Assembly: GCA_022575985.1 (NCBI GenBank)
Contig: JAKSXM010000007.1
Span: forward strand, 18,726,501-18,790,500
Reading direction: 5' to 3'
Length of the DNA: 64,000 bases
Source: Anagrus nilaparvatae
Lineage: Eukaryota; Arthropoda; Insecta; Hymenoptera; Mymaridae
Position 1 is the first letter of the stretch; every line of letters begins with the position of its first letter. Both the position numbers and the translations under genes were made by a program. Shown one piece after another: positions 1 through 10,900 of the stretch. The notes under the pieces are model-generated. The model made no database searches, was not told the origin of the DNA, and saw only the letters and a list, made by a program, of their open reading frames with translations.

Positions 1-597
1 AAATTTAAATAATTTTGAAAAATATTAATAAAATTTTCATTTTTTGTATATGTTTTAGGACACATTTTTTTTGCATGATTTTTCTTAATTTGAAAATGGC
101 GGATGGAGAATTAGAAAAAATTACGAAAAACAAGTTGCATTAGATTATTTGTTTTTAGGAATATTTTTTGGAATTTTACATAAATATTGGTTTTAAAATT
201 AATTTAGTATTCAAAAAGAAATCTAAACGTAAAATTTCAAATATTAATATTACATATGTATTTTTGTACTAAACCTAGTTCAAAGAATATGCAACTCCAT
301 CCGTATGCATTCTATGTATAATTCAATTATCATTGAATTTTTTTATTCTTATACATTGATCAGTTTGAAAAATTTATTTGAAACTAATAACTAAATAAGT
401 TTTTAATTCTTCTGAAGGTTACTTCATTGAAATAAAACCGGTTGTTTAAAAACTGAATTTTTTAAATAGCGTAATTTTATTAAATAAAAAAGAGATTAGG
501 AACCTGGTAATAATAATGGTATGGTAATAAGTGCGTGTAAGTATTACACAGCTAAATTTTGGCACAGAGATATTCAAGACCTAAATACATACACTTT

Positions 598-1042
598 CGT
601 ATTCTAATTTTTTCGGCCACGTGTTTTGAAAAAAGTTATGAGTACACAAAAATGGCCAATTTAAAAAAAAAAACTAAAAGTAAGTATGAAACCCCGGAAT
701 AGGCTAGGTTTTTAACTAAGACCAAAACATAATAAGTTTATATTTGACATTTTTCGGTATATTAATTCTGGAAAGACATGTCGGGCCATTGAAGACCTTT
801 ATCCGAGCTCAAAATCATGTAAACTATAAACTAAGAGCGTGAATAAACGGCGGCTCTTCAATAGCCCGACATGCCCTTCCAGAGCCAAAATACCAAAAAA
901 TTTAAAATATAAATTCAGTATGTTTTGGCCTAATATAAAAATCTAGTCTAATCCGGGTTGTCATAATTTCAGTTTTTTTTCCAAAAATTAGTTAACTTTT
1001 TCTAGAACACGCGACCAAAAAAATTAGAATACAAAAGTAGGT
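598..1042. repeat. Foldback insertion inside the left arm
   Basis: The two halves are imperfect reverse complements: the end segments share TTAGAATAC-type sequence and GTGTTTTGAAAAAAGTTA against AACTTTTTCTAGAACACG, and the middle pairs GTCGGGCCATTGAAGA with TCTTCAATAGCCCGAC. The segment is absent from the corresponding place in the right arm (around 24,240-24,300), so it probably inserted after the arms formed. No ORF is seen. Confidence 0.6.
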
Positions 1043-1369
1043 ATGCTTTGATTCTGAAATACGCAATCTGGGGTACAAGTGGCTGAGAAGAAGAGGACAT
1101 GAAATCAGCAAAAACTACCCTATTTTAGATTTTTGCAATATTTTGAAAGCAGAGCTAAAAGTATCTAATAAACTGCCTTTTTTGAAGAAAGGGTAAGAAA
1201 ATATTGGGATTCAATAATTACAAGCTCTAATTGGGCTATAAGACTGTGGAAACTAAACCTCTAAAAAAGAATAGTTATAATACATAAATGATAAACAACA
1301 TTACAATAAAATCGCTATTCTTATAATTTGTAATTATCACCTTTACCAGATGTTAAGATTCTAAACCCA

Positions 1370-1620
1370 AATTATTTAGATTCTGTAAACCTGTATTATT
1401 TTAAGTCCTTAAATTGAAAATATTCTAAGTCCTTCAACTCAAATTATTAGAAGTCTCTAAACCCGGAATATTTTAAGTCCCTAAGTTTGAATTTTTCTAA
1501 GCCTCTCAAAGTAAATTATTCAAAGTTCCTAAATATAAAATATTTTAAGTTCCTAACCCCACATGATTTTTGACATTTGACCCCACTTGATTTTAAGATT
1601 CACAGGTTACCCCTCCTTAG
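1370..1620. repeat. Degenerate ~28-nt tandem repeat (TTCTAAGTCC type)
   Basis: About eight diverged units of the form TTTTAAGTCCCTAAA plus AAATTATT occur in a row. The same unit recurs at 2,660-2,800, at 23,000-23,120 in reverse, at 33,285-33,340 and inside the G-rich elements at 19,136, 60,214 and 61,722. It looks like an internal array belonging to those repeats. Confidence 0.55.
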
Positions 1621-2429
1621 AAACATGTTCAATGTTAAAACTACGATTTTTGCAGCAAATTGAAAAATTGATCATTTTGGGACAAAAATGGGCATTCAAT
1701 TTACTGACTGTAAAGAAGAGAATTTAATATAAAAAATTAGAAAGGTAATAATGTTTTGCAAACAAATAATTCTAAAGGACAAATAAAGAATTTTTAGAAA
1801 AAAGCTTTTAGAAAATTGCTGAGAACTATAAAACCCATTTTTGTCTAAAATTGCAATTTTTGAGATAATTTAAAAATTAATCATTTCGGGACAAAAATGA
1901 CCATTTGGTTAAATTGCTATAACATTAAGAAAAATTGCGGTATCCAAGGCTTGAAAAATGACTTTAATACCGAAAAATTGTGACCAACAAGAAGTGTTTT
2001 TGTTAACTAACTAACTAAAAAGCAATATTACCAAAAAACTACATTTAAATGCCTTGTGCACCGTATTCTAGTGCCTAGAAGGCCGGTTGGAATAAACGGA
2101 GGTTATCGGAGGTTTTTTTCAATTATTAATGAAAGTAATTTGTAATTTGGTTTCCTAAAGTTAGCGGTCTCTTGTTAGCGAAAGCAAAGTAAAGACTCCG
2201 AAAAATCTGCCCTCTTATTGCATCTTTGTTAACTTTTTGCATAAGGGAACTTAAGCAAAATTTTTTCTTGCAAAATCTTTGTTATTACATGATCTTCCGG
2301 TGCTGAACATGGTATTTTTAAAGTCATATGACAAAATTAAATTTATAGGTTGGTATCAATGGGACCTCCGTACGTTGCGTTCACTTATACTACGATATAA
2401 TAGTGTTAGTGTGTGTTAATGTCGGGCAG

Positions 2430-2895
2430 GGGTGGGTAAAAAAGTGATGTTTTAGGGGGGGGGGGTAAATACAGGGCGATCCAGAGCGGATGCATTGTTT
2501 GTTTATTAGTTAACCAATCGCAGCTAAGATTACAAGCATCAACAACTAGCGATGCACCTAATAAAATAAAATTCACGTCCCACCCGGGATCACCGTGTAT
2601 TGACGTTTTAGGGGGGGAGGGGTTGAAATATTAACGACGTTTTTAGGGGAGAGGGGTATGAAATGGACTTAGAATATTTCCGATTAAGGGACTTAGAATA
2701 ATTTAAAGTGGGAGTAAGCACAAGAACTTAGAATACTTTAGGTTTATGGACTTAGGATAATTTATATTTTGGAATTTATTGTAATTTCGATCTTAGGACT
2801 TATAATAATTAGGGAATATACGTTAAAACGTTATAAGTGAACATGATTCATGATCGTTGATTGTGTGAAAACACAAACCAGTTATAAGTTTTTTT
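2430..2895 (+). repeat. Long copy of the G-rich dispersed element
   Basis: It contains a run of 11 G near 2,456, a second G run near 2,610, several CTTAGAATA units and the 3' signature GTTGATTGTGTGAAAACACAAACCAGTTAT, read here as a short hairpin. Its mirror is at 22,895-23,340 in the other arm of the large inverted repeat. It shares its 3' half with the copies at 19,136-19,378, 60,214-60,482 and 61,722-62,018. Confidence 0.5.
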
Positions 2896-3739
2896 CATTT
2901 TTTGTTAAATTCAGGGGTAGTTTTATCCATTTTTGCCCTCGTATAGGAGTCAGTAAATTAAATAAAAGTTAAAATAGGATAAAACTTTTTCAAATGCAAG
3001 ATTAAAAGAAAAATAAAGAAAAAAACTCACATTGTATTTTTCCGATTTTATCTTACCCTGGAGATATTTTTCAACACCAATAGTTAGCTCTAATATTCCT
3101 TTATTGATACAGAATAAAAGAATAAATTCAATATTTAGTTAATTACTCTTAAAATGTGGCACTATTAATTTGATCATTAGTTCCAAAATATTGTGAAAAA
3201 ACTCATAAGATGGAATGTTTCTGCTGTATTTTCCTATTTTCTAACCCAGTAGGACCCCAAATTCGAATTCAGCGACATACAAAACCTACAGAAGACTTTT
3301 TCTTTCTCTGGTTGACGAATTCGGAAACCGTTACACCTCATTCTGACTTGTGTAATATTATTTTGGTAATTATGTTAATTGAGGGGTATTAGAGTTCAGA
3401 GTAACTTTTTTGTTGTTGGTGAATTATAGAAAAAGGACGTAATAATAAAGTTCCGCCAACAAAAGTTTGGTTGAAATCTTTTCAGCAAACAAATAATAAG
3501 GTTTCAAAATAAGGGGCGGATTTTTCGTGTACTTTTTGGCCAATACTTAAAAATTTTAACTATGCTTAACATTTTTTTACGTCTTATTTAAACATTATTA
3601 TTGAACTCAATCTAATCAAAGCTTTTAAAATCACTAAATTAAAAAATTACTGAAACTCTTTTCTTGCTTTTTTCTAACATGATCAGCTTCGCTCTACCCG
3701 TCTTTGACGGTATCTAGTATAGAGAGATAATTCTTCGGT

Positions 3740-3949
3740 TAGATTTAACGTAGCTTTAAAGTTCATATCAAAATATTTTTTCATTAAAATATTAATTTTA
3801 TTTAAATTTTATCTATAAAAATGCATACAATAAAGAAATGCTGACATTCTTGGAATCAAGTATTTAATTTATTTTATTTTTGCCTTGTATCTTATATAAT
3901 TAACTATACTAATAAAGTAGATTCTGAACTTTAAAATTGTTCTATGGTA
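3740..3949 (-). pseudogene. Helitron-like fragment, left of a MULE insertion
   Basis: The text from TTTAACGTAGC to the CTATGGTA just before 3,950 matches 16,895-16,990 and 18,840-18,990, which belong to a Helitron-like relic read on the minus strand. Only a short stretch is left and no frame is open. The assignment rests on similarity to the better copy at 16,394-19,120. Confidence 0.35.
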
Positions 3950-4006
3950 GGAGGTCAGTTTTCCCAATTATTTTTTTTTCCAAAAATATACTTTACTGAT
4001 ATGAAT

Positions 4007-4591
4007 TTACATTAAAAACGTACGTTGTTCCCCATACATAAAGTTTATGAAATACGTAGGTACTATAACTAACTTACCAAGTTCAAAGTCTGACATAACA
4101 GTAGGTGGAACAGCTGCAACAATCACTAATTCTCGTGCTCGCTGGAAAGTAACTTCAAAGACTTTTTTGTAATATGATCTTTGTTCCTTATCGCTGAGAA
4201 GGGCATAGACGAAAGGTAATCCAATGGTTTGAACTAGGCCATTAATATCAGGTTGAGATAGTGCTCCAATAATGGCGAAAACTTGATAAAAAATTGCAGG
4301 GCACGTACTAAACGTACCGTCAACAAACCAAACGTTGCAACGGAAAAGATTGCGTAAATTTTCAGCTGTTGAAAAAACTATAGTCCATCCGCAATCAGGA
4401 TCTTCGTCATCAAACGAATCATACAATAAAAAATTGTCCCCTTCTAAAGTAACTCTACACTCTGTAGGGATAGATTCTAAGTCTTCTAGTCTTCTAGGGT
4501 TGATTGGCATGTTCTTAACTGTTATACGGCCGATTCCTTTACGTAGGCATATCCTGTCTGGGGTGGAATTTTTGTTTTTCACTGCTCGCAC
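4007..4591 (-). pseudogene. MULE transposase fragment
   Basis: The 194-codon frame carries the start of a Mutator-like transposase core: a WFVDGTF strand with the first catalytic Asp (about residue 90), the FYQVFAI strand after it, FVYALLSDK, and VMSDFE with the second Asp (about residue 168). The third catalytic residue and everything after it are missing, because the frame ends within about 25 residues of the second Asp, so it cannot be an active enzyme. The upstream linker with DLESIPTECRVTLEG and LLYDSFDDED resembles the fragment at 18,100-18,420, so both come from one family. The first 20 or so residues are encoded by one arm of the 4,563-4,752 hairpin and may not be native. Nothing around it suggests use by the host. 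Confidence 0.7.
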
Positions 4592-4752
4592 TAACCTTAA
4601 TTTTGTTTTTCATTTTCTAGTATTTTGTGGTTTTCTTTTATACCGACGTAATGTTATTTAAATGAAGTTGGCATTACAGAAAACTGCAAAATACTAGAAA
4701 ACGAAAAATAAAAATTAGGTTACTGCGCGCAGTGAAAAACAAAAATTCCACT
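4563..4752. repeat. 190-bp hairpin
   Basis: TGGAATTTTTGTTTTTCACTG at the left end is repeated in reverse complement at the right end (CAGTGAAAAACAAAAATTCCA read on the plus strand), and the inner CTAGTATTTTG pairs with CAAAATACTAG. It lies inside the MULE relic and overlaps its transposase fragment. Confidence 0.7.
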
Positions 4753-5019
4753 GACATTTCTGCAAGGATTCCTTCAGATATCATTCAGATATCAAGGATT
4801 CATTCAGATAAAAAAGTCATTGGGAAAAACGGATTGGGAAAACTGATCCCTAAACTTATTCAATTCAATCAGTATCGAAATCTGTAGCCAAGAAGCTGCA
4901 TGGTATGTGTTAAAATTAAGTATGTCCCAAACAAATTGAAAAATTGAGTATATTCCAACAACATGGCCGCATGATAATTAATAAATTATATGTTCTTAAC
5001 ATTATATTTTGTTTTCGCA

Positions 5020-5180
5020 TTAAAAGCAAGCAAGATACTTATAATGTTTCATGATCATTTTAATTTCGAGAAAAATTTTTATACAATTTTTATTTATGTT
5101 TGTACTCATTTAACTGTGCATTGTAATGTTGCGTAACATGTGCATTATACCTAACCCTCAATTGTAAGTAAACATATTAA
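5020..5180 (+). repeat. Dispersed repeat, AAGCAAGCAAGATACTTATAA type
   Basis: The same text occurs at 19,060-19,120 and 30,350-30,490 on this strand, and at 16,390-16,640 and 25,370-25,510 on the other. It always lies beside Helitron-like coding debris, so it is probably part of that element, perhaps its non-coding side. Confidence 0.5.
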
Positions 5181-5530
5181 AGTCATTTTTGATTAATTAA
5201 TGTAAGTAAACATGTCCCATGGATTTTGTTACCGGTTTTAAAAAAAAGGTTTTACGTCAATAGTTTTCATACAAATATTGAGCCAGGAGATACATGCGTA
5301 TAATAATTTAAACAATTTTATATTATAATGTAACTTTGATTGAAAGGTCCTTTCACTAAAGTTAAAAAAAATATTTTCTGGTCTGCGGCCAGAAGGCATG
5401 TATTTCCCGTACTATGTGCTATACGTGTCCGGCAAAGACGTGTTTTCTCTCCAGGGACACAGAAAAATTTTATACGGCCCTTGTCCATAAAAAAAAACCT
5501 CATCATCGCCTCGGAAGGTAATTAATTAAT

Positions 5531-7435
5531 GTGCGATTTGGGCCATTCTTTACTTTTCTGGACTCGAGCCGTAAATATACTAATAATACTATTAATGAAT
5601 TTCGTGGTAAATTTGCTAATGCTTTAAATAATGCAATTAAAAATAAAAAACATATGAGTATTGATGATAAAATTTTCAAAAATAAACTTAATATTACAAA
5701 AAAATTTTTAAGAGATAATCCGAATTTAACAGTGGTCAATGCTGATAAAGGTAGTACATCTATTTTAATGTTTAAAACTGATTATGATGGCAAAGTTTAT
5801 GAGTTATTGTCAGATGTAAGGACTTATAGGTACATACGGGAAAGTAATAAATGTGTTATATTTTTAGAGGATTTACAGAAAGTATGCAGTTCTATACTAC
5901 ATTATTGGAACGATTTGGGCATATTAGGGAAAAAATACCATTATAGAGAGCTCACGCAAACCAACACTGTACTAGCTAGATTTTATGCGGTTATTAAATT
6001 ACAGAAACTAGAATATCCGGGCCGACCTATAACTTCAGATGTGGATAGTGTAGTCTACCTCATAGCCAAATTTCTTAATCAATTTTTATCCGATTCCTGT
6101 GCGTTACCGAAATCCCATGTAAAAAACAGCAATGATTTACGAAATAAGTTAAAAAACATTAATATACCGGATGATTACATCTTAGTATCATTAGATGTAC
6201 AATCACTTTTTACGAATATTTTGGTGGAACTTGTAATCCAGAGTTTGGACCGTCGATGTGATGAAATTAGACGCAAGTGTCCATTGCCCTTTGAAGATGT
6301 TATCGATACGGTTAGATTTATATTCAATAATACATTTTTCACCTTCAAGGGCAAAGTTTATAAACAGATTTTGGGGTCTCCCATGGGATCGCCAATATCA
6401 CCTCTTTTTGCGGACTTAGTTATGGATATGTTAGAAACTGAGTGTTTAGCACAATTAGGATTTCAACCACTGTTTTATTTACGCTATGTTGATGACATCC
6501 TATTGTGTATTCCGAAAGATAAAGTTAATTTTACAGTGGATATTTTTAATCGGTTTAATAACAACTTAAAATTTACACATGAAGTCGAATCTAATAACAG
6601 CATAAATTTTTTAGATTTAAAACTTATAAGAACGGAAGCGAACAACGAAATTATTACAAATTGGTACCAAAAACCAACTTTTTCAGGGCGCGTTTTAAGC
6701 TTTAAATCAAACCATCCGAGACATCAAAAAATAGCGATGGTTTACAATCTTGTGGACAAGGCAACCCTACTTTCTGACGCGCAATTTCACGATAAAAATT
6801 TAAAATACGTGAAATCAATATTACTATTAAATGACTATCCACTGCATTTCATAAATAAATATATCAAAAAACGGAAATTTGTGAACTCTCATCACGACGG
6901 TATTAACTTGAGAGACATACGCAGCCGAATTTATGCACAAAAACTAAAAATAAAATTACCACTAAAAACGCATTATTTTGATGAAATTTCGCACCTTATG
7001 AAACAGTTTAACATTTTGCCCATCGTATACGTAAAAGATAACTTATCGGAAATTATTACTAAAAACAAGGACATAATACCATTATTATCGCGGCCGAATT
7101 GTGTATACTTACTAAAATGTACTAAGTGCCAAGCCTCATATGTTGGGGAAACAAAAAAAGCTTTAAGGTATCGGGTAAATAAACATAGACGCGATGTTAA
7201 TAACGAACTTAATGAGGTGATACCTAAACATTGTAAAAATGGGCATATTATGGATTGGGAATCGCCGCGAATTATTGATATCGAGCCGGTTTACAGAAAA
7301 CGGACGATTTCCGAGTTAGCTCATATGCACCAACAACCCTATCCGTTAAATTCCAAAGATGACGTAAATAAACTACATCGTCCATATAAGCCGGTATTTA
7401 AAACAATGTGTCGTTTTTTCAAGACAAATTCTTAG
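5531..7435 (+). CDS. Penelope-like retroelement RT + GIY-YIG endonuclease
   Basis: An uninterrupted frame of 634 codons encodes a Penelope-like element protein, a reverse transcriptase joined to an endonuclease. The N-terminal VVNADKGSTS block (about residues 68-77) is typical of the family. RT motifs follow: ARFYAVIKLQK, SLDVQSLFTN with the first catalytic Asp (about 223), GSPMGSPISPLFADL (about 282-296), and YVDDI with the paired Asps (about 319). A C-terminal GIY-YIG-like nuclease has CVYLLKCTKC then YVGETKKALRYRVNKHRRDV (about 535-567). Full-length relatives are usually 700-800 aa or more, so the N terminus may be short. The ATG at 5,531 is simply the first in frame; upstream DNA is closed. 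The stop runs into a TA repeat. The protein could be competent, but the element's 5' end is not recognisable. Confidence 0.85.
   Translation: MRFGPFFTFLDSSRKYTNNTINEFRGKFANALNNAIKNKKHMSIDDKIFKNKLNITKKFLRDNPNLTVVNADKGSTSILMFKTDYDGKVYELLSDVRTYRYIRESNKCVIFLEDLQKVCSSILHYWNDLGILGKKYHYRELTQTNTVLARFYAVIKLQKLEYPGRPITSDVDSVVYLIAKFLNQFLSDSCALPKSHVKNSNDLRNKLKNINIPDDYILVSLDVQSLFTNILVELVIQSLDRRCDEIRRKCPLPFEDVIDTVRFIFNNTFFTFKGKVYKQILGSPMGSPISPLFADLVMDMLETECLAQLGFQPLFYLRYVDDILLCIPKDKVNFTVDIFNRFNNNLKFTHEVESNNSINFLDLKLIRTEANNEIITNWYQKPTFSGRVLSFKSNHPRHQKIAMVYNLVDKATLLSDAQFHDKNLKYVKSILLLNDYPLHFINKYIKKRKFVNSHHDGINLRDIRSRIYAQKLKIKLPLKTHYFDEISHLMKQFNILPIVYVKDNLSEIITKNKDIIPLLSRPNCVYLLKCTKCQASYVGETKKALRYRVNKHRRDVNNELNEVIPKHCKNGHIMDWESPRIIDIEPVYRKRTISELAHMHQQPYPLNSKDDVNKLHRPYKPVFKTMCRFFKTNS

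Positions 7436-7467
<32 letters not shown>
7436..7467. repeat. (TA)n(CA)n microsatellite behind the Penelope ORF
   Basis: About eleven TA units followed by CA units begin directly after the stop codon. Simple repeats at this place are common behind retroelement ORFs. Confidence 0.85.
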
Positions 7468-7915
7468 GCATTGTATGTATATAAAATTAAAAAGCAAAAA
7501 CAAAATTATTACTTTTCTCCGTATGTTCCTATAAAACCCTTTAAATTTAAATCTCGTTATAACATAAACAAAAATTAATGACAAACTCACATTTTAGTAA
7601 TGTATTATACGTATGTGTATATTTAAAATTTTATATATATGTGTCACACTTCCTATAACTATATTAAAATAATCGGTACTTAAGAAAAAAATTGTAATCC
7701 GAATCTAATAAAATATCCAACGTACTTTAAATTTTAGACTTTAATAAAAAAATAAAATAAAAATAGTCTCAGTTTTACATCAGACTCAGTGATATGAGTG
7801 TATAAATATTATACACACAAAAATTGTTAAATCGGTAAATGAACATACATATATTGTAAATTTTAATATTGTGAGAAAAAAATTTTTTTAATTTTTATTA
7901 ATTATGTAATTTTAG

Positions 7916-7950
7916 CTTGATAAGGTCAACAAATCAGTTGACGAAACGTC
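7916..7950 (+). ncRNA. Hammerhead-ribozyme-like motif of the Penelope element
   Basis: CTTGATA (7,916-7,922) resembles the CUGAUGA core. It is followed by a perfect 6-bp stem GTCAAC/GTTGAC (7,925-7,930 and 7,937-7,942) with the loop AAATCA, then GAAAC and the cleavage-site triplet GTC (7,943-7,950). Penelope-like elements are known to carry minimal hammerhead motifs in their flanking repeats. The conserved core has two apparent changes (CUU for CUG and AUA for AUGA), so activity is doubtful. Confidence 0.5.
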
Positions 7951-10900
7951 GCTTTAACAACAGCAATAAAAAAATTTTGTAAACTATTTACATAAATTTT
8001 TTCATTTTATTCCATTTGGTCAATAAATTCAAAAAATATTCTATAAATTCATAATGTAATGCTAATTAAATTCTATAATTTTCTGCCAATAAAAATTTAA
8101 ACAACGAATAAAACTATATGCCTCCTGATCCCAGAACAGCGAGTCTTAAGACAATTTCAGTTACAAGATACGTTTTTAATAGCGTTAGCGACAAATTTCT
8201 TACAATCCCTCCCCCTAAAAATCAATTCTTCACTTTAAGTCAAACCGAATTTGATCCAAAGCGACTAGATCTCAAAATTTTTGCATTTATGGCCCAATAT
8301 TTACAAAAATTTAGTATGTTGTATTTGTTTAAGCAAATAAACTTTTTCTTTCTTTTTTTAATTTCCTGGTACTACTAAATACCTAATGTTGTCCCACGCG
8401 CATTTATACGAGGGCTTATCCCCACGAGCAATTTATAGTACATATTTGACCCCCCTATCCCCAAATTACATGCTTGAAACACCCCCCCCCCCTATAAACA
8501 TGTTCCATGTTAAAATTTAAGGCCAAATAGAGTTAGTTTGAATTTGGTTTTGGACCCCAGGATAATAAATATCGTATCAATGAGTAAAAGGAAAATATTT
8601 TTCAATGTAAAATAAGTGTTTAGTAGCAATTATAATAAAATTACGTCATATTACAAAAAAAGTTCAAAAAGACGAAAATGGCTGCTAATAAGCCAGAATT
8701 GTATCTAGAAATTTAAGACTTTGTGAAAGGATTTATTTTTGCAGTTTCGGGAAAAAATAGTTTCGACTGAATTCCACGACTATTCATCCCAACTTAGACC
8801 TAGTTGGCATAGAATCTCTCTAGTACAATTAAATCGATGATAATAATTTTTTTTTTCTTTCAAATCATTAACATTAAATTATTTTTTTGAAAAAAAATAA
8901 AAAAAAACTATATACCTACGTTATAACAAAAAAAGTGAACGTCGAGTATTCGTTTCACGTATTAGTTATGAGTTAAAAAAAAAAGAAATCAAAATAATTA
9001 TGATTTGTTTAGTTCTTTATCATCGATAACTTTATTTAATAATTATTATTTATAAAATATATAACGAACGATAAATTCAATCAATTACATTTGTTAATTA
9101 AAGTTAATTTTAAACTTTTTAATATTTTACAATTTCGATGTTTTTAAAAATATTTTAAATATTTAAATAATTAATTGACATTACAAACAGTATAAATAAA
9201 AAGTATATTCCATACCACATTAATAAGCAAAATTCACGATGGCTCCTTTTTTTCCTTAAAATAATCATAATAATGTCTCAAATATATTTTATACATGCAT
9301 AAGAAGAGTGGGATTTTAGAAACTGCAAACTTACAAACTTTAAAAATAAAATATGAATGTTGCAGGCGGAGCGGAACCTAAGGTGCGGCACAGTTCACCA
9401 TAATATCTTTTTGAATCAATCCGGTCAATACATTTAAATATATGTATAAAGGTTATATTATATGTGGTTTAAAGTAAAATTCAAAAAAAAAATTTTTTAT
9501 TTCACTTCTTTTTTTGCACATCTTTCAGAAACAATGTAATAAACACATAAAAACCGAAATTATTTTTTAAAAAAACTTTCATCTTTTTGCTTTTGGGTTT
9601 CTCTATTACTTTATTATAAAAACTTATGTGAACTTTTAGATTCATAAATTGATTTCGATTTATTAAATTAGATCTTATTATGCACTTTTAAATAAATCTA
9701 ATTTATATGTGTAAGTTATAAGGGATGTTACTTATACATATACATATTTAAAAGAATGCAAAAATTCCCACGGTGGGTGTTCTTTGAACTTATATGTGTG
9801 AGTAAAAAATAAAAAAAACTAGAAAGAGAATAAGAATATAAGAAAAGATAAAATAATAATAATGATAATAAATGAGAGAGAGGGAGAGAGAAAAGAAAAG
9901 ATTAAAAAATTGAGTGAGAGAAAAAGAGTAAATCGTCGCAAAAACAATTTTGGGTTCTGTTAAAATTTTACGTGAAAGAATTTTTTCACTATCTTTTATG
10001 TAGGTTTATATATTTTGTATCCTATATTTGAGTGAGATGTAAACAGGTATTGAATTCCAAAGGAAGCATATTGATAAGCATTTTAGATAAGATTTTTAAA
10101 TGTCACATTTTGACTTCTGCTAAATAATTATAATTTTTAAAATAAAGATAAATAAATCTAATTTTTACATTTCTTATTGTCTTTTTTTCTTTTTTTTTTT
10201 TTATAAGGCAGATAAATTATATTCCCTTTTAATTTTTTTTTTGCCCTTTTTATTTTTTAATAAGATAATGTGTTAATTTTTGGGGTTTAAAGTGTAGAAG
10301 AATTTAATGATGAAATTCTAGGGTTCGTAAGTACAATTTTTTTATTTTTATTTTATTTTGTGTTTTTTTATATACGTACAAGAGTGTCTGACTATTAATG
10401 GCCTATTTCTACTGAAATTTTTTATTTCGTGTACTTAGTTTTAATTTTAATAAAGGAAATGAACAAAATTGCATTTTAAGCCAAAAATATTTATAAATAA
10501 AATTATAGTGTAAATAAAGTATTTGAGTAATAATTTTTTTTTGGTCGTCAGTTTCGGGAAATCCAATAGATTTCAGAGCCAGAAAAAACTGAAAATCACA
10601 TTGCATTATAATTTTAAAGCCTCCCCCTTCTTAACTTTAATTCGCAAAATCGTATGGAAATATCAAGTGGTAATCCTACTCTGGTAAAACCATGTAGTAA
10701 TTTTTGTACTAGGGCCAAATATTCTAAAAAAATTATTTTAATCATTTTTTTAAATAATTAAAAAAATTGTTTGCTCTCCCGGGCGTAAAACTCGTGCACA
10801 AAATTTGTCACAGAATTTTCTGTACTCTAGGCAGGCAAAGTAAATACCATGGGCGAAAAACTTTAGACAAAATTTTACGTCCTTGATGCTTAATATACTA

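Larger units (their letters stand above)
1..3718. repeat. Left arm of a large inverted repeat
   Basis: This stretch is matched in reverse complement by 22,055-24,690. Clear anchor pairs are about 100-180 with 24,540-24,620, about 3,210-3,330 with 22,440-22,570, and about 3,692-3,717 with 22,055-22,080. The arm runs to the window edge, so its outer end is unseen. It is about 1 kb longer than its partner, because it holds a foldback at 598-1,042 and other material near 1,080-2,060 that the right arm lacks. It contains no convincing gene; the 60-codon frame at 3,210-3,392 is mirrored in the other arm and looks like repeat sequence. The family is unknown; the two arms may be the ends of one huge element or an inverted pair of the same repeat. 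Confidence 0.75.
3950..4850. mobile_element. Short MULE-type relic
   Basis: The ends are inverted: GTCAGTTTTCCCAAT on the left pairs with ATTGGGAAAACTGATCCC on the right. Between them lies a MULE transposase fragment on the minus strand (4,007-4,591) and a hairpin (4,563-4,752). I could not find a clean target duplication. At 900 bp this is a deletion derivative. Confidence 0.55.
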
